DNA of 64,000 bases from Pelagivirga sediminicola (GCF_003072125.1 NZ_QCYH01000004.1:1-64000), one strand, 5' to 3'; positions 14,314-27,080 are shown, counted from the first letter of the stretch. Translations and numbers: made by a program. The notes: a model not told the origin generated them from the letters alone.

Positions 14314-15600
14314 TCAGGCGGTTTCGATGCGCAGGGCGATGGGCGCGTCGGTGACGACGCCAAGGCGCGGGATCGCCTCCAGCGCGCGGTCCAGATCGGC
14401 GCGCCCGGCCTTGTGCGTGACGATCAGGACCGGCGCATTCGGCCCGGTGTGATCGTATTGGCGCATCCGCGCGATGGAGATGCCCGCGTCGCCCAGAACC
14501 GTCGCCACCTTGGCCAGCGCGCCGGGTTTGTCGGTCAGCGACATGCGCAGGTAATAGGGTGCGGGCGTGCTGCCGCCCGCAGCCTGCGCGTGCTCCAGCC
14601 CCGCGGCGGGCTGCCCGAACACTGGCAGGCGAAAGCCGCGCGCGATGTCCATCACGTCGCCCATCACCGCGCTGGCGGTGGGGCCCATGCCCGCGCCGGG
14701 GCCGCGCAGCACGATCTGTTCGACATTGTCGCCCTCCAGCACAACCATGTTGGTGCCGCCCTCAAGCTGGCCCAGCGGGCTGGCGGCGGGCACGAGGCAG
14801 GGGGTCATGCGCTGCTCCAGCCCGCGGCCGGTCATCTGGGCGACGCCCAGCAACTTGATGCGATAGCCCATGTCGGCGGCGTGATTGATATCCTGAATGG
14901 TGATCGCGCCGATCCCCTCCATCTGGACCGCGCTGAAATCGACCTGCGTGCCAAAGGCGATGGCGGCCAGCAGCGACAGCTTGTGCGCGGCATCGATGCC
15001 GCCGACGTCCAGCTGCGGATCGGCCTCAAGATAGCCCAGATCGGATGCCTCCTGAAACACCTCCTCATAGGGCAGGCCCGCCGATTGCATGCGCGTCAGG
15101 ATGTAGTTGCAGGTGCCGTTCATCACGCCCATCACGCGGGTGATGTCGTTGCCGGCCAGCCCCTCGGTCAGCGCCTTGATGACGGGAATACCGCCCGCGA
15201 CGGCCGCCTCGAAGCGGATGACGCGGCCCGCGTCCTCGGCCGCCAGCGCCAGCGCGTGACCGTGATGGGCCAGCAGCGCCTTGTTGGCGGTGACGACGTC
15301 CTTGCCTGCGGCGATCGCGGCTTCGGTGGCGTCCTTGGCGGGGCCATCATGGCCGCCCATCAGTTCGACGAAAACATCCACATCGTCGCGCTGCGCAAGG
15401 GCGACGGGGTCATCCTCCCACGCGTAATCATCCAGTTTCACGCCGCGATCCTTACCGCGCGAGCGGGCGGAGACGGCGCTGATCGTCACGGGGCGCCCGG
15501 CACGTGCGCTCAAAAGGGCGGCTTTCTGACGGATGATGCGCACCACGCCGGTGCCAACCGTGCCCAATCCGGCGATTCCAAGGCGCAAGGGATCGTTCAT
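14314..15600 (-). CDS. hom: Homoserine dehydrogenase
   Basis: This enzyme reduces aspartate semialdehyde to homoserine, the branch point to threonine and methionine. The 428-residue protein opens MNDPLRLGIAGLGTVGTGVV, an NAD(P)-binding Rossmann loop. It has the catalytic-domain blocks NGTCNYILTRM and ASDLGYLEADPQLDVGGIDA, and ends with an ACT domain (YYLRMSLTDKPGALAKVATV) that usually gives threonine feedback control. The ATG at 15600 was chosen; the frame upstream is not protein-like. Confidence 0.95.
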   Translation of the reverse strand: MNDPLRLGIAGLGTVGTGVVRIIRQKAALLSARAGRPVTISAVSARSRGKDRGVKLDDYAWEDDPVALAQRDDVDVFVELMGGHDGPAKDATEAAIAAGKDVVTANKALLAHHGHALALAAEDAGRVIRFEAAVAGGIPVIKALTEGLAGNDITRVMGVMNGTCNYILTRMQSAGLPYEEVFQEASDLGYLEADPQLDVGGIDAAHKLSLLAAIAFGTQVDFSAVQMEGIGAITIQDINHAADMGYRIKLLGVAQMTGRGLEQRMTPCLVPAASPLGQLEGGTNMVVLEGDNVEQIVLRGPGAGMGPTASAVMGDVMDIARGFRLPVFGQPAAGLEHAQAAGGSTPAPYYLRMSLTDKPGALAKVATVLGDAGISIARMRQYDHTGPNAPVLIVTHKAGRADLDRALEAIPRLGVVTDAPIALRIETA

Positions 15601-15710
15601 GAGGCTGTCTCCGTGTCGTTTGGCGTGGATGGTCGGGTTCCCCGGCGCTCTACAGGCAAAGGGGGCAGGGTGCAACGCGGGTTTTGCCGGGACATGGCGG
15701 GGCGGCGCGC

Positions 15711-16013
15711 CTATTGCTGAACGCCCGCTTGCATGCGGGCGCGGGTGGCGCTGTCGATCACGGACCCGCTGAGGCGATCCGCACGGGCGCGCAGCCTTGC
15801 CGCCCGGTCCTCGACGCTTTCTGCGCTGCCTTGGGGAATCCGGGAGTTGTCGAGCCGCGTCCTGAACCCCTCCAGCGGCACAAGATCGGGATAGGGCGCG
15901 CGCCGCGCGGCATCGGGGATGGTTGCATCAAGCTCCGGAAACTGGGTGCAGCCGGGCAGCATGGCGCCAGCGCAGAGGGCGGCAGTCAGGGCAATGGCAA
16001 AGGTGAGGCGCAT
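15711..16013 (-). CDS. Small putative lipoprotein
   Basis: This 100-residue protein has a signal peptide MRLTFAIALTAALCAGAMLP and a lipobox LPGC with Cys at 22. The mature part contains an Arg-rich amphipathic helix (SVEDRAARLRARADRLSG). I do not recognise a named family. It should be anchored in the outer or inner membrane facing the periplasm. It lies 110 bases upstream of hom on the same strand and is divergent from the MmsB-like gene. Confidence 0.7.
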   Translation of the reverse strand: MRLTFAIALTAALCAGAMLPGCTQFPELDATIPDAARRAPYPDLVPLEGFRTRLDNSRIPQGSAESVEDRAARLRARADRLSGSVIDSATRARMQAGVQQ

Positions 16014-16193
16014 GAGTGCCGTCCGGTTATGTGCAGCGGTCCGCACCTTGATGCCACTTTTGCCGGTGCCGGGGCAAGCGCCGGGCGCGAGGCGTGCGAA
16101 ATCGGCGCCGAAATCGGCTTGAGACGTCGCATTTTGCCCAGACCGGCGGGCCGTGGCGCGCGAATCTCCGGCGTGACAAGGCGGGAGCGAGAC

Positions 16194-17138
16194 ATGAGAA
16201 CGGGATTTATCGGTTTGGGCAATGTCGGCGGCAAGCTGGCCGGAAGCCTTCTGCGGGCGGGCGCGGCGCTGGACGTGCATGATCTGGACCCAGGCCTTGT
16301 GGCTACGTTCACGGCCAAGGGGGCGAACGATGGGGGCGATCCCGCACGCATGATGCGCGATTGCGACACAGTGATCACCTGCCTGCCCAGCCCTGCCGCC
16401 AGCGCGGCGGTCGTGGAGGCGATGCTGCCCCATATGGGCCCCGGCAAGATCTGGCTGGAGATGTCGACCACCGACGCGGCCGAGGTTCAGCGGCTGGGCG
16501 CGAAGGTGATCGCGCAAGGCGCTGCCGTGGCCGATTGCCCTGTTTCGGGCGGCTGCCACCGGGCCGATACAGGCAATATCAGTATCTATGCCGGCTGCGA
16601 CCGCGCCACGTTCGAGCGCGTGCTGCCGCTTTTGACGGTCATGGGCCGCAAGATCCTGCATACCGGTGCTCTGGGCAGCGCGTCGGTCCTGAAAGTGATG
16701 ACAAATTATCTGGCAACGGCCAACCTGCTGACACTCTGCGAGGCGCTGACGGTGATGAAGGCGTCCGGCATGGACATGTCCACGACGTTCGAGGCGATCG
16801 CGATTTCGTCGGGGAATTCCTTTGTCCACGAAACGGAAAGCCAGCTGATCCTGTCGGGGACGCGTGACGTCAATTTCACCATGGATCTGGTGCAGAAGGA
16901 TATCGGCCTGTTCCAGAAACTGGCCGATCAGCACAACGTGCCGCTGGAAATCTCGCCGCTGATGATCGACATCATGACGGACGGGCAGCGCCGCTATGGG
17001 ATGCGCGCGCAATCGGACCGGATCATCGAGCGGCTGGAGGAGGCGACCGGCCTGTCCGTCACGGCCCCCGGATTTCCCGACCGCCTGATCGATACCGAGC
17101 CCGAAGCGCAAGGCGCCGAACTCACGCCGCGGCGCTGA
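16194..17138 (+). CDS. 3-hydroxyisobutyrate-dehydrogenase-like NAD(P) oxidoreductase
   Basis: Members of this beta-hydroxyacid dehydrogenase family oxidise short 3-hydroxyacids such as 3-hydroxyisobutyrate or reduce the matching semialdehydes. The 314-residue protein has the N-terminal Rossmann motif FIGLGNVGGKLAGSLLRAG, the substrate loop DCPVSGGCHRADTGNISIYA and the catalytic-lysine helix VLKVMTNYLATANLL. The length is typical. The ATG at 16194 follows a GCGGGAGCGAG ribosome-binding site. No valine-catabolism genes lie nearby, so the substrate is not fixed by context. Confidence 0.85.
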   Translation: MRTGFIGLGNVGGKLAGSLLRAGAALDVHDLDPGLVATFTAKGANDGGDPARMMRDCDTVITCLPSPAASAAVVEAMLPHMGPGKIWLEMSTTDAAEVQRLGAKVIAQGAAVADCPVSGGCHRADTGNISIYAGCDRATFERVLPLLTVMGRKILHTGALGSASVLKVMTNYLATANLLTLCEALTVMKASGMDMSTTFEAIAISSGNSFVHETESQLILSGTRDVNFTMDLVQKDIGLFQKLADQHNVPLEISPLMIDIMTDGQRRYGMRAQSDRIIERLEEATGLSVTAPGFPDRLIDTEPEAQGAELTPRR

Positions 17139-17305
17139 GTTCGACGCGCAAACCAGCGTCGCACGTGGGTGAAATCGACCGGCTGACTGGCGGCGCCCAA
17201 CGCGTAACGCATCGCGGGATCATGCAAAGCGGCAGGCGGGGCCGCTCGAAAACCCACATGCAGCGCCGTTTCGGGCTTAACTTGCGCGCCGCCGCACGCA
17301 GCGGC

Positions 17306-17917
17306 TCAGCCCTCGCCGGTGCTGCCCTCGGTGTTCGTGTCCGATCCGTCATAGGGCGTCGGCTCGTAGTTGATCTGCGCGGCAAAGCGCGGGCTGGTCG
17401 TTACATAGGTGCGGACCTTCAGGTTGTCGCCCATTCCCACCTTGAAGACGGGCGGATAGATCGACTGGCTTTCCACGACGATCAGTTCCTCGCCGCGGCG
17501 CAGTTTGGGCAGAACGGCATGCGCGTTCTCCACATCCTCGGTTTTCAGTTGCTTCAGTGCGTCGGTGCCGCGCACCTGGCTCCACTTGATGAAATACGTC
17601 TTGTCGTCCGTGTTGTATTTGATCACCGATATGCGCAGGGAGTTGGCGCCCATATCGTTCGCGATCGTGTCAAAGACGGTCTTGGCGTTATCCAGGTAGA
17701 TCGGCGTTATGTCATCCTGCTCGCGAGAGATCATGTCGGCAATCGTGTAACTCGCCTTGTCCCGCGCGCTGTTGTAGCGATGCACCTCGAAGAACTCGTA
17801 GGTGGCCCCGATGGCCCAGATGAGCAGCGGCAGCGTGATCATCGCCTCCACTGTGACCGAGCCGCGCTCTTCACTGCGAAACCGGGCAAGCCAGGATTTG
17901 GGCGTGACTCTAATCAT
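17306..17917 (-). CDS. TadE-like pseudopilin-type membrane protein
   Basis: TadE-like proteins are minor pseudopilins of Flp/Tad pili. The 203-residue protein has the N-terminal pattern EERGSVTVEAMITLPLLIWA: basic residues, the short Gly-Ser/Glu processing-like stretch, then one membrane helix. The remainder is periplasmic. It is the last gene of a three-gene minus-strand run, starting two bases after the stop of the second gene. No Tad ATPase, secretin or Flp gene lies in the window. Assignment is by the N-terminal pattern and neighbours. Confidence 0.7.
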   Translation of the reverse strand: MIRVTPKSWLARFRSEERGSVTVEAMITLPLLIWAIGATYEFFEVHRYNSARDKASYTIADMISREQDDITPIYLDNAKTVFDTIANDMGANSLRISVIKYNTDDKTYFIKWSQVRGTDALKQLKTEDVENAHAVLPKLRRGEELIVVESQSIYPPVFKVGMGDNLKVRTYVTTSPRFAAQINYEPTPYDGSDTNTEGSTGEG

Positions 17918-17918
17918 T

Positions 17919-18509
17919 TCACAAAGGCTCCATCACGAAGGCGGACATCGAAATGATGGACAACTGACCGCTGTTATCTTTTTTTAGCGTGCGGGCGATG
18001 TGCCATGTCGGGAACAGCGGGTCATACTTGACGCAGGCTCGCAAGAACATCAGGTCGTTCTGCTGGCCCGGTTCCAGATGGTAAGTGGCCTTGCCGGTTT
18101 CCTCGCGGTCGGTGCACATGACGTCGCCGCCCAGTTTCACCAAGTTACGCATATCGCTGCGCACCATCTCCAGCTTGATGCTGTTCTCGCAATCGATGAA
18201 TGCGAAAGCCTCGTCGCAGATCCGCTCCTTGATCTTGTCGTGATACCTTTCTGCGGCCGCATCGTTCTCTTCCTGACTCTCATAGGACTGCACGTATAAG
18301 CCAGTGCCGAGGCGGATGTCGCGCACCGCGATGTCCAATCCCCGCTCCAGCAGCGTCTGGCGAAGGGTGATCATGCTAAGCTCCAGCGACATTGCCATGA
18401 GCGCAAGATACATCGGAAAAAGGATCACGAACTCGATCGAGGCATTTCCGTCCTCGCGGCGTGCAAGACCGATCAGCCGCCGCAATCTGCGCCGGATGCG
18501 GTGTTTCAT
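17919..18509 (-). CDS. TadE-family membrane protein
   Basis: This 196-residue protein begins with an Arg-rich stretch and ARREDGNASIEFVILFPMYL, the TadE N-terminus: an E in the helix start, then one membrane segment. A periplasmic domain with several cysteines follows (ERICDEAFAFIDCENS). It overlaps the stop of the vWA protein gene by four bases (ATGA) and is followed two bases later by another TadE-like gene, so the three are co-translated. It probably works with the vWA protein at the inner membrane. Confidence 0.75.
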   Translation of the reverse strand: MKHRIRRRLRRLIGLARREDGNASIEFVILFPMYLALMAMSLELSMITLRQTLLERGLDIAVRDIRLGTGLYVQSYESQEENDAAAERYHDKIKERICDEAFAFIDCENSIKLEMVRSDMRNLVKLGGDVMCTDREETGKATYHLEPGQQNDLMFLRACVKYDPLFPTWHIARTLKKDNSGQLSIISMSAFVMEPL

Positions 18510-20356
18510 TGTGTCAGCCTCAGATTGACCACGTTGGACGCGATCGCCGAAAACGCATCGGAAATGTTGACACCTTTCGCCGGGAAGTAATTGAGCGGAT
18601 CGCTCGCGCAGTTCTTGAGCTGCGTCTCGGCATTGCCGTTTTTCTTGATCTCGAAGCCGATCGTGTAGACGCTAATGCCCTTGTTCTTGGCTGCGGTGCA
18701 GATGCTCGACATGCGCACGTCCTTCTCCGAGCCTGAAACGCGATTGTCGTCGTTCGTGAACTGGTTGTAGGGAGTCCAGTTACCTGTTTTGCGCGCGTAA
18801 TATTCAGGCGTGATCAGGCCCCAAGCCTCTTCCCACGTGTAGCGGATCTTTTTCTTGAACCCGTCCTCCATGCTCGACAGGCGATTGAAATCCTCGACTG
18901 ACAGGTTGGAGCCACGCCAGAGATTAATGAATTCGCCAGGGTACGAGTCATAAAGAAAGTATGAATTGCCAGACGATTCTGTGTAAACGCATTTCCAGTT
19001 GCTATAATTGCAATAGGCGGGGTCGGTGCTCCGCTTCCAGGTTCTGTATCTGTCGTAGGCATACTGGAACAGCATCGTATCCCATTCCAGGAAAAACAGG
19101 TCTGAGTCGTCGCCGCGGTAGGAACTGGGGGTCGTGAATTGGTTGGAATAGGTATTTTGACCGTCGCCCATCAGGACAACCACTTTGAGCGTCTCGCCCT
19201 CGCCATACTCTGCCGGAACCACGCCAACCCGGTCGTCGACCATCTTGATGTCAATGGTGGTCGCGACACCGTCGACGATCACGGTCTTCGTCTCCTTGAC
19301 GACCTTGTTCAAAGCGGTCTTGACGCTTTGAAACTTGGGATCCAGCAGCGCGGTGCCCCATTTCATGCCGATATCGGCCGACGTATTGCCCTTGGCGACC
19401 AGAGAGTCGATCTTGGCGTGCAGATCTGCCTCGCTCATCGAATAGGGCAGGATCTCTGCGTAGTCGTTGGTAAAGCAAGTCCGATAGTCATTCTTGAATT
19501 GGGTGAGGCCATAATTTCCGATTGTCGTGTAGATTGTCTGTTTTTGCTGCACGTCAGGATCAATGTATGCCCGGCCAAAGTCGGTATCGGCGAACTCGAG
19601 ACAGCTGGAATAGTCATGCCGCACATCGACATTCAGCGCTTCAAAGATGTGCTTGCCAGGGGCGGAATCCCAGCTGAACGGCACGATCGAAATGGTCGCG
19701 TCGCCCTCTTTGGTGCTGTTCAGGATGGACGTCACGAATTCCTTCGCAGCCTTTTTGAGATGCTTCATCTTCGTGACTGAGTTGCCGTCGGCGTCCGGCG
19801 TCGACGACGTATCGTCCATGGAGCCGGATACGTCCAGCACCAGCGACACTTCCAGTTTCGGCACGCGGCGCTCGGCGGTGGATGCGGCTGCCGCGCCCAG
19901 CTGCTTGATCCCGGACAGATGCAGCAGATGTGTGTCCATAGACATCTTCGCGGTCGCGCTGACCTTGGACATGTTCAGCGTGTGAATGACATCGTCCAGG
20001 CCTTCGCCGTCATCATCGATCGGCCCCAGATAGGACGCCATACCGGCCTTGGCCATGTAATCCTGCACGATCTCCTTGGGTGTCGGGCCGACGCCGTAGG
20101 GCGCACCGGCCCCTGCCAGAACGGCGGTATCCAGCGTGTTCTGGATGTGCGCGCGCTTCATTTCCTGGCGCATGAGGTCCATGGCAAAACCGCCTGCGAT
20201 CAGCATGATGAACAGCATGAAAAGCGTGAGGGCCAACATCGCCCCGTCCTCGTCCCGGTGGAAAACCGTCAACCGGCGGAAAGCGCCCCTGTACCTGCCG
20301 GCCGTGCCTCTGCCTTGCGTGTCTTGCGGGCGGTTATTCGAATTCGAATGGGTCAC
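18506..20356 (-). CDS. TadG-like membrane protein with von Willebrand A domain
   Basis: This 616-residue protein has an N-terminal cytoplasmic stretch and a membrane helix in DGAMLALTLFMLFIMLIAGG (residues about 38-57). A von Willebrand A domain follows, opening VSLVLDVSGSMDD with the metal-binding D-x-S-G-S motif near residue 176. The domain is interrupted by a long insert rich in Tyr and Trp (about 390-500) and closes with KGISVYTIGFEI. TadG proteins are minor components of Flp/Tad pili; the vWA domain suggests protein binding at the cell surface. It is the first gene of the three-gene run. Confidence 0.75.
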   Translation of the reverse strand: MTHSNSNNRPQDTQGRGTAGRYRGAFRRLTVFHRDEDGAMLALTLFMLFIMLIAGGFAMDLMRQEMKRAHIQNTLDTAVLAGAGAPYGVGPTPKEIVQDYMAKAGMASYLGPIDDDGEGLDDVIHTLNMSKVSATAKMSMDTHLLHLSGIKQLGAAAASTAERRVPKLEVSLVLDVSGSMDDTSSTPDADGNSVTKMKHLKKAAKEFVTSILNSTKEGDATISIVPFSWDSAPGKHIFEALNVDVRHDYSSCLEFADTDFGRAYIDPDVQQKQTIYTTIGNYGLTQFKNDYRTCFTNDYAEILPYSMSEADLHAKIDSLVAKGNTSADIGMKWGTALLDPKFQSVKTALNKVVKETKTVIVDGVATTIDIKMVDDRVGVVPAEYGEGETLKVVVLMGDGQNTYSNQFTTPSSYRGDDSDLFFLEWDTMLFQYAYDRYRTWKRSTDPAYCNYSNWKCVYTESSGNSYFLYDSYPGEFINLWRGSNLSVEDFNRLSSMEDGFKKKIRYTWEEAWGLITPEYYARKTGNWTPYNQFTNDDNRVSGSEKDVRMSSICTAAKNKGISVYTIGFEIKKNGNAETQLKNCASDPLNYFPAKGVNISDAFSAIASNVVNLRLTQ

Positions 20357-20668
20357 TGGTTACCTCGCGGTGCCGGAATGCGGCGTTGTCGACTCGGATT
20401 ACGTCGCGAGGTTTATGGCGCCCCAGTATGGCCGAAATAGGGCTAGAAAAGCGGCGGAATAAGGGCAAATTATGAATTATGCAGACAATTTCAGGAGATT
20501 TTTCGTAGTGTTTCCATTGCTGCGACAAAGCGGCGCTGCCACGTGACCGCAGGCCGCAGCGGGCCAACGATGTCTGGACAAAAAAGCTGGAGGTATTAGG
20601 GATATGTTTGCAAATGCATCATAAAACAGCGTGGTCGGCCAATGCCTGCCGTGCAATGGAGGATAGCG
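20357..20668. other. Divergent promoter region between the TadG-like operon and gdhA
   Basis: This 312-base gap is AT-rich in its middle (about 20457-20520) and carries the promoters of both divergent units. It includes an 8-base palindrome TTTGCAAA at 20607-20614, about 55 bases before gdhA. No coding frame is credible here, and I could not assign promoter boxes with confidence. Confidence 0.5.
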
Positions 20669-22099
<1,431 letters not shown>

Positions 22100-22139
22100 G
22101 GCGGCTGAGGCCCCGCGGCTGCCGCGATCAGGTCAAAGG

Positions 22140-22165
22140 GGGTTGCGCAGTTTCTTGCGCAACCC
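22140..22165. terminator. Perfect 10-bp hairpin downstream of gdhA
   Basis: GGGTTGCGCA (22140-22149) and TGCGCAACCC (22156-22165) flank a 6-base loop. It lies 41 bases after the gdhA stop and fits a transcription terminator, though no T-run follows. Confidence 0.55.
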
Positions 22166-22247
22166 TGTCCGGCCTCCCTGCATTGCATTTCCGGCGCGCG
22201 GCTCGCCTGTTAGACGCGCGGCAGCAACTAGACCAAGAAAGGCCGCC

Positions 22248-22547
22248 ATGCCCCGCATTTTGTTTCCTGCCCTTGTGATCCTGTCCACCGCGCCGACGCT
22301 TGCCGCCGCCGATTCTGCCGAGAACTGCGCTGCCACGTCAGCCATCGTTGCGGAAGCAGTATCGCTGCGCGCCGATGGCGCGACGCAGGCCGCAGCAACC
22401 CGAACGCTGGGCGCGGCCGATATCGACGGCAAATACCTGCCAGCGGTCCAGCCGCTGGTCGAATGGGTCTATACGCTGCCCGAAGACCAATTGACCGCGG
22501 CCGCGCCGACCGCTTTCGAGGCCGCTTGCCTGAAGCAGGCCGGATAG
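22248..22547 (+). CDS. Small secreted protein of unknown function
   Basis: This 99-residue protein starts MPRILFPALVILSTAPTLAA, a clear signal peptide, giving a periplasmic product of about 79 residues. Two cysteines, one near the mature N-terminus (ENCAATS) and one near the end (EAACLKQ), could form a disulfide. The ATG at 22248 has GAAAGG upstream. I do not recognise the family. It sits between gdhA and dnaG, 67 bases before dnaG. Confidence 0.65.
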   Translation: MPRILFPALVILSTAPTLAAADSAENCAATSAIVAEAVSLRADGATQAAATRTLGAADIDGKYLPAVQPLVEWVYTLPEDQLTAAAPTAFEAACLKQAG

Positions 22548-22614
22548 GCGCAAACACCGCATGACGGGCAGGGGGCCTCTTGGCGCCGGACCCGACTCGG
22601 CCCATAATGGCGCC

Positions 22615-24579
22615 ATGTCTTTGCCCCCCGGTTTCCTCGAAGAATTGCGCACGCGCACGTCGCTGATCCAGGTGGTCGGGCGCAAGGTGATGTGGGACAA
22701 CCGCAAATCGAACCAGGGCAAGGGCGACATGTGGGCGCCTTGCCCCTTCCATCAGGAAAAATCCGCCAGTTTCCACGTCGATGACCGCAAGGGATTCTAC
22801 TATTGCTTCGGATGCCACGCCAAGGGTGACGCGATCAGCTTCGTGCGTGACAGCGAGAACGTGGATTTCATGGAGGCGGTGCGCATCCTCGCCGCCGAGG
22901 CCGGAATGCAACTGCCCGAGCGTGATCCGCAGGCGCAGGCCAAGGCCGACCGGCGCACGCAACTGGCCGAGGTGATGGAGCAGGCGCAGCAGCATTTCCG
23001 CCTGATGCTGAAAACCGCCGTCGGCGCCGATGCGCGCGCCTATCTGGACCGGCGCGGGCTGGATGAGGCGACGCAGGAGCGGTTCGGCATCGGGTTTGCG
23101 CCGCAGGCGTGGCAGGGGCTTTGGGATCATCTGACGGGCAAGAACGTGGCGCCCGATCTGATCCTGGGCTGCGGTCTGGCGCGGCCGTCCCAGAAGGGCG
23201 GCACGCCCTATGACGTGTTTCGCGGCCGCATCATGTTTCCCATCCACGACGCGCGCGGCCGCGTCATCGCCTTTGGCGGCCGGGCGATGGACCCGAGCGA
23301 CAACGCGAAATACCTCAACTCGCCCGAGACCGAGCTGTTCGACAAATCCCGCACGCTCTACAATTACGCGCCTGCGCGCGAGGCGGCGGGCAAGGGTCAG
23401 CCGCTGATCGTGGCCGAGGGCTACATGGACGTGATCGCGCTGTCTCAGGCGGGGTTTCAGGGGGCTGTCGCGCCGCTGGGCACGGCCGTGACGGAAACGC
23501 AGTTGCAACTGATGTGGCGCGCGGTGGACGAGCCGGTCATGGCGCTGGACGGCGACCGCGCCGGGCTGGCCGCGGCGCAGCGGGTGATCGACCTGGCGCT
23601 GCCGCTGCTTGAGGCGGGCAAAAGCCTGCGCTTTGCCTTGATGCCCGAAGGGCAGGATCCTGACGATATTCTGCGCGCGCAAGGGGCGGTGGCGGTCAAG
23701 GCGCTGCTGGATGAAGCAAAGCCGATGGTGCAGCTTTTGTGGCAGCGCGAGACGGAAGGGCGCGACTTCGACAGTCCCGAACGGCGCGCGGCGCTCGACA
23801 AATCCCTGCGCGAGGCCATCGGACGGATCACGGATCCGTCCATTCGCGGCCATTACGGCCAGGCGCTCAAGGATCTGCGCTGGCAGCTGTTCAAGCAGCG
23901 CAGTCCCGCATCCGGTAAGGCCGGCGCGAAGGGCTGGCAGCCCAGGGGGCGCTGGGCCAAGCCCGATCAATCCGCCCGGCCCGGCACGATATCGTCGCCT
24001 TTGGCCCGGTCGGACGCGGGCCAGCATGATCGCATGCGCGAGGCCGTCATACTGGCCGCGTTCATTGCGACCCCCGCCATCCTGCCCGATTTCGAGACGG
24101 CGCTGGAGCGGCTGGAGTGCCGCGACCCGTTGCATGCCGATCTGCGCGACCTGATCGCGCAGCATGGTCCCGACGGGGCCGGCCCGCTGCGCGATGCGAT
24201 TGCGGCCGCATTGGGCGCGGATACCCTTGAAAAGATGCTGTCGCTACCCCATGTCGCCCTGACGCCCCCCGTGCGCCATCCGGGCGACGCGGCGTTGGCG
24301 CAGATGACGGTGGCCGAGGAGCTGGCCAAGATTGCAGCGACACGCGGTTTGATGGCCGAAATCGACGATGCCGCAGAGGATATGTTGGGCGTCGCCGACG
24401 AGGCGGTGACATGGCGCCTCGCCCGGGCGGCAGAGGCACGAAACCGCGCCGTGCGCAGCGAACATGAGGACCGCGCCGAATACGACCTGGCCGACAACGG
24501 TGCCCGGATAGACCGCGGCGAACGCGAGCAGTTCGACGCATTGCTGGACAAGATTTCATTCTCGAAGCCCCGCCGTTAA
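22615..24579 (+). CDS. dnaG: DNA primase DnaG
   Basis: DnaG makes RNA primers at the replication fork. The 654-residue protein has the CHC2 zinc finger (CPFHQEKSASFHVDD then YYCFGCHAKGDAIS, residues about 43-72). The Toprim core shows IVAEGYMDVIALSQAGF and MALDGDRAGL, the metal-binding acidic motifs, and a C-terminal helicase-binding region completes it. The start at 22615 gives MSLPPGFLEELRTRTSL, the usual N-terminus; an ATG 54 bases upstream is rejected. rpoD follows, as in the macromolecular-synthesis gene order. Confidence 0.95.
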   Translation: MSLPPGFLEELRTRTSLIQVVGRKVMWDNRKSNQGKGDMWAPCPFHQEKSASFHVDDRKGFYYCFGCHAKGDAISFVRDSENVDFMEAVRILAAEAGMQLPERDPQAQAKADRRTQLAEVMEQAQQHFRLMLKTAVGADARAYLDRRGLDEATQERFGIGFAPQAWQGLWDHLTGKNVAPDLILGCGLARPSQKGGTPYDVFRGRIMFPIHDARGRVIAFGGRAMDPSDNAKYLNSPETELFDKSRTLYNYAPAREAAGKGQPLIVAEGYMDVIALSQAGFQGAVAPLGTAVTETQLQLMWRAVDEPVMALDGDRAGLAAAQRVIDLALPLLEAGKSLRFALMPEGQDPDDILRAQGAVAVKALLDEAKPMVQLLWQRETEGRDFDSPERRAALDKSLREAIGRITDPSIRGHYGQALKDLRWQLFKQRSPASGKAGAKGWQPRGRWAKPDQSARPGTISSPLARSDAGQHDRMREAVILAAFIATPAILPDFETALERLECRDPLHADLRDLIAQHGPDGAGPLRDAIAAALGADTLEKMLSLPHVALTPPVRHPGDAALAQMTVAEELAKIAATRGLMAEIDDAAEDMLGVADEAVTWRLARAAEARNRAVRSEHEDRAEYDLADNGARIDRGEREQFDALLDKISFSKPRR

Positions 24580-24623
24580 ATGGATTTTGGTGAGGCCCGA
24601 GTAAACAAAACGCGGTAAACGGG

Positions 24624-24669
24624 TTGCGAATCACCTCGGTGTAGGGATGATTCGTCACTTGCGAATCAC
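24624..24669. repeat. Two direct copies of TTGCGAATCAC before rpoD
   Basis: The 11-mer occurs at 24624-24634 and 24659-24669, 35 bases apart, inside the rpoD upstream region. Direct repeats about three helical turns apart can be regulator sites; chance duplication is the alternative. Confidence 0.45.
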
Positions 24670-24694
24670 GCGCCCGCCACTTCAGGAGATTTAC

Positions 24695-26674
<1,980 letters not shown>

Positions 26675-26682
26675 GGCGCGTC

Positions 26683-26713
26683 GCTGCGGAAAATTTTCAG
26701 AATTTTCCGCAGC
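26683..26713. terminator. Perfect 13-bp hairpin after rpoD
   Basis: GCTGCGGAAAATT (26683-26695) and AATTTTCCGCAGC (26701-26713) flank a 5-base loop, 9 bases after the rpoD stop. This is a strong candidate terminator although a separate T-run is absent. Confidence 0.7.
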
Positions 26714-26779
26714 ACCCTTCATTCGGCGTGAACCAATCGCGTGCTAGTGCGTTGTTTTTCCAAGTGGAAGGAGAACGTA

Positions 26780-27028
26780 ATGAAACGCTTTATCGTCATC
26801 GCCGCCTTGTGTGTCCCCGTCGCCGGCCTGGCCACCGCCTTTGATGGGGCGGCATCCGATACCAATGACGTTGTCCGGATCACGGTATCGCAGGATGATC
26901 TGGCCGAGTGCGAGGCAACATTGCGCGAGCTGCGGCAACGGCCAGTCGTAACCGACAGCGGCTGGGCGCTTCCATCCTTCATGGTGGACGACGATCTGCC
27001 CCGGTCCGTCTGCGTGGTGGACGCCTAA
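26780..27028 (+). CDS. Small secreted protein of unknown function
   Basis: This 82-residue protein starts MKRFIVIAALCVPVAGLATA, a signal peptide, followed by an acidic mature part with two cysteines (LAECEATL and RSVCVVDA). The ribosome-binding site GGAAGGAGAAC precedes the ATG. I do not recognise the family. It lies between two strong hairpins (26683 and 27081), so it is probably a single-gene transcript. Confidence 0.65.
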   Translation: MKRFIVIAALCVPVAGLATAFDGAASDTNDVVRITVSQDDLAECEATLRELRQRPVVTDSGWALPSFMVDDDLPRSVCVVDA

Positions 27029-27080
27029 AGCGTGTGTAACGGCGAGGCGTCATCGCTTCGCCCGGAATGAGATGAAATCG

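Noticed and set aside
17123..17305. Possible small minus-strand gene between the dehydrogenase and the TadE-like gene
   Set aside because: Two overlapping frames look equally plausible (one reads ALHDPAMRYALGAAS) and both overlap a real gene end; no start, ribosome-binding site or family could be settled.
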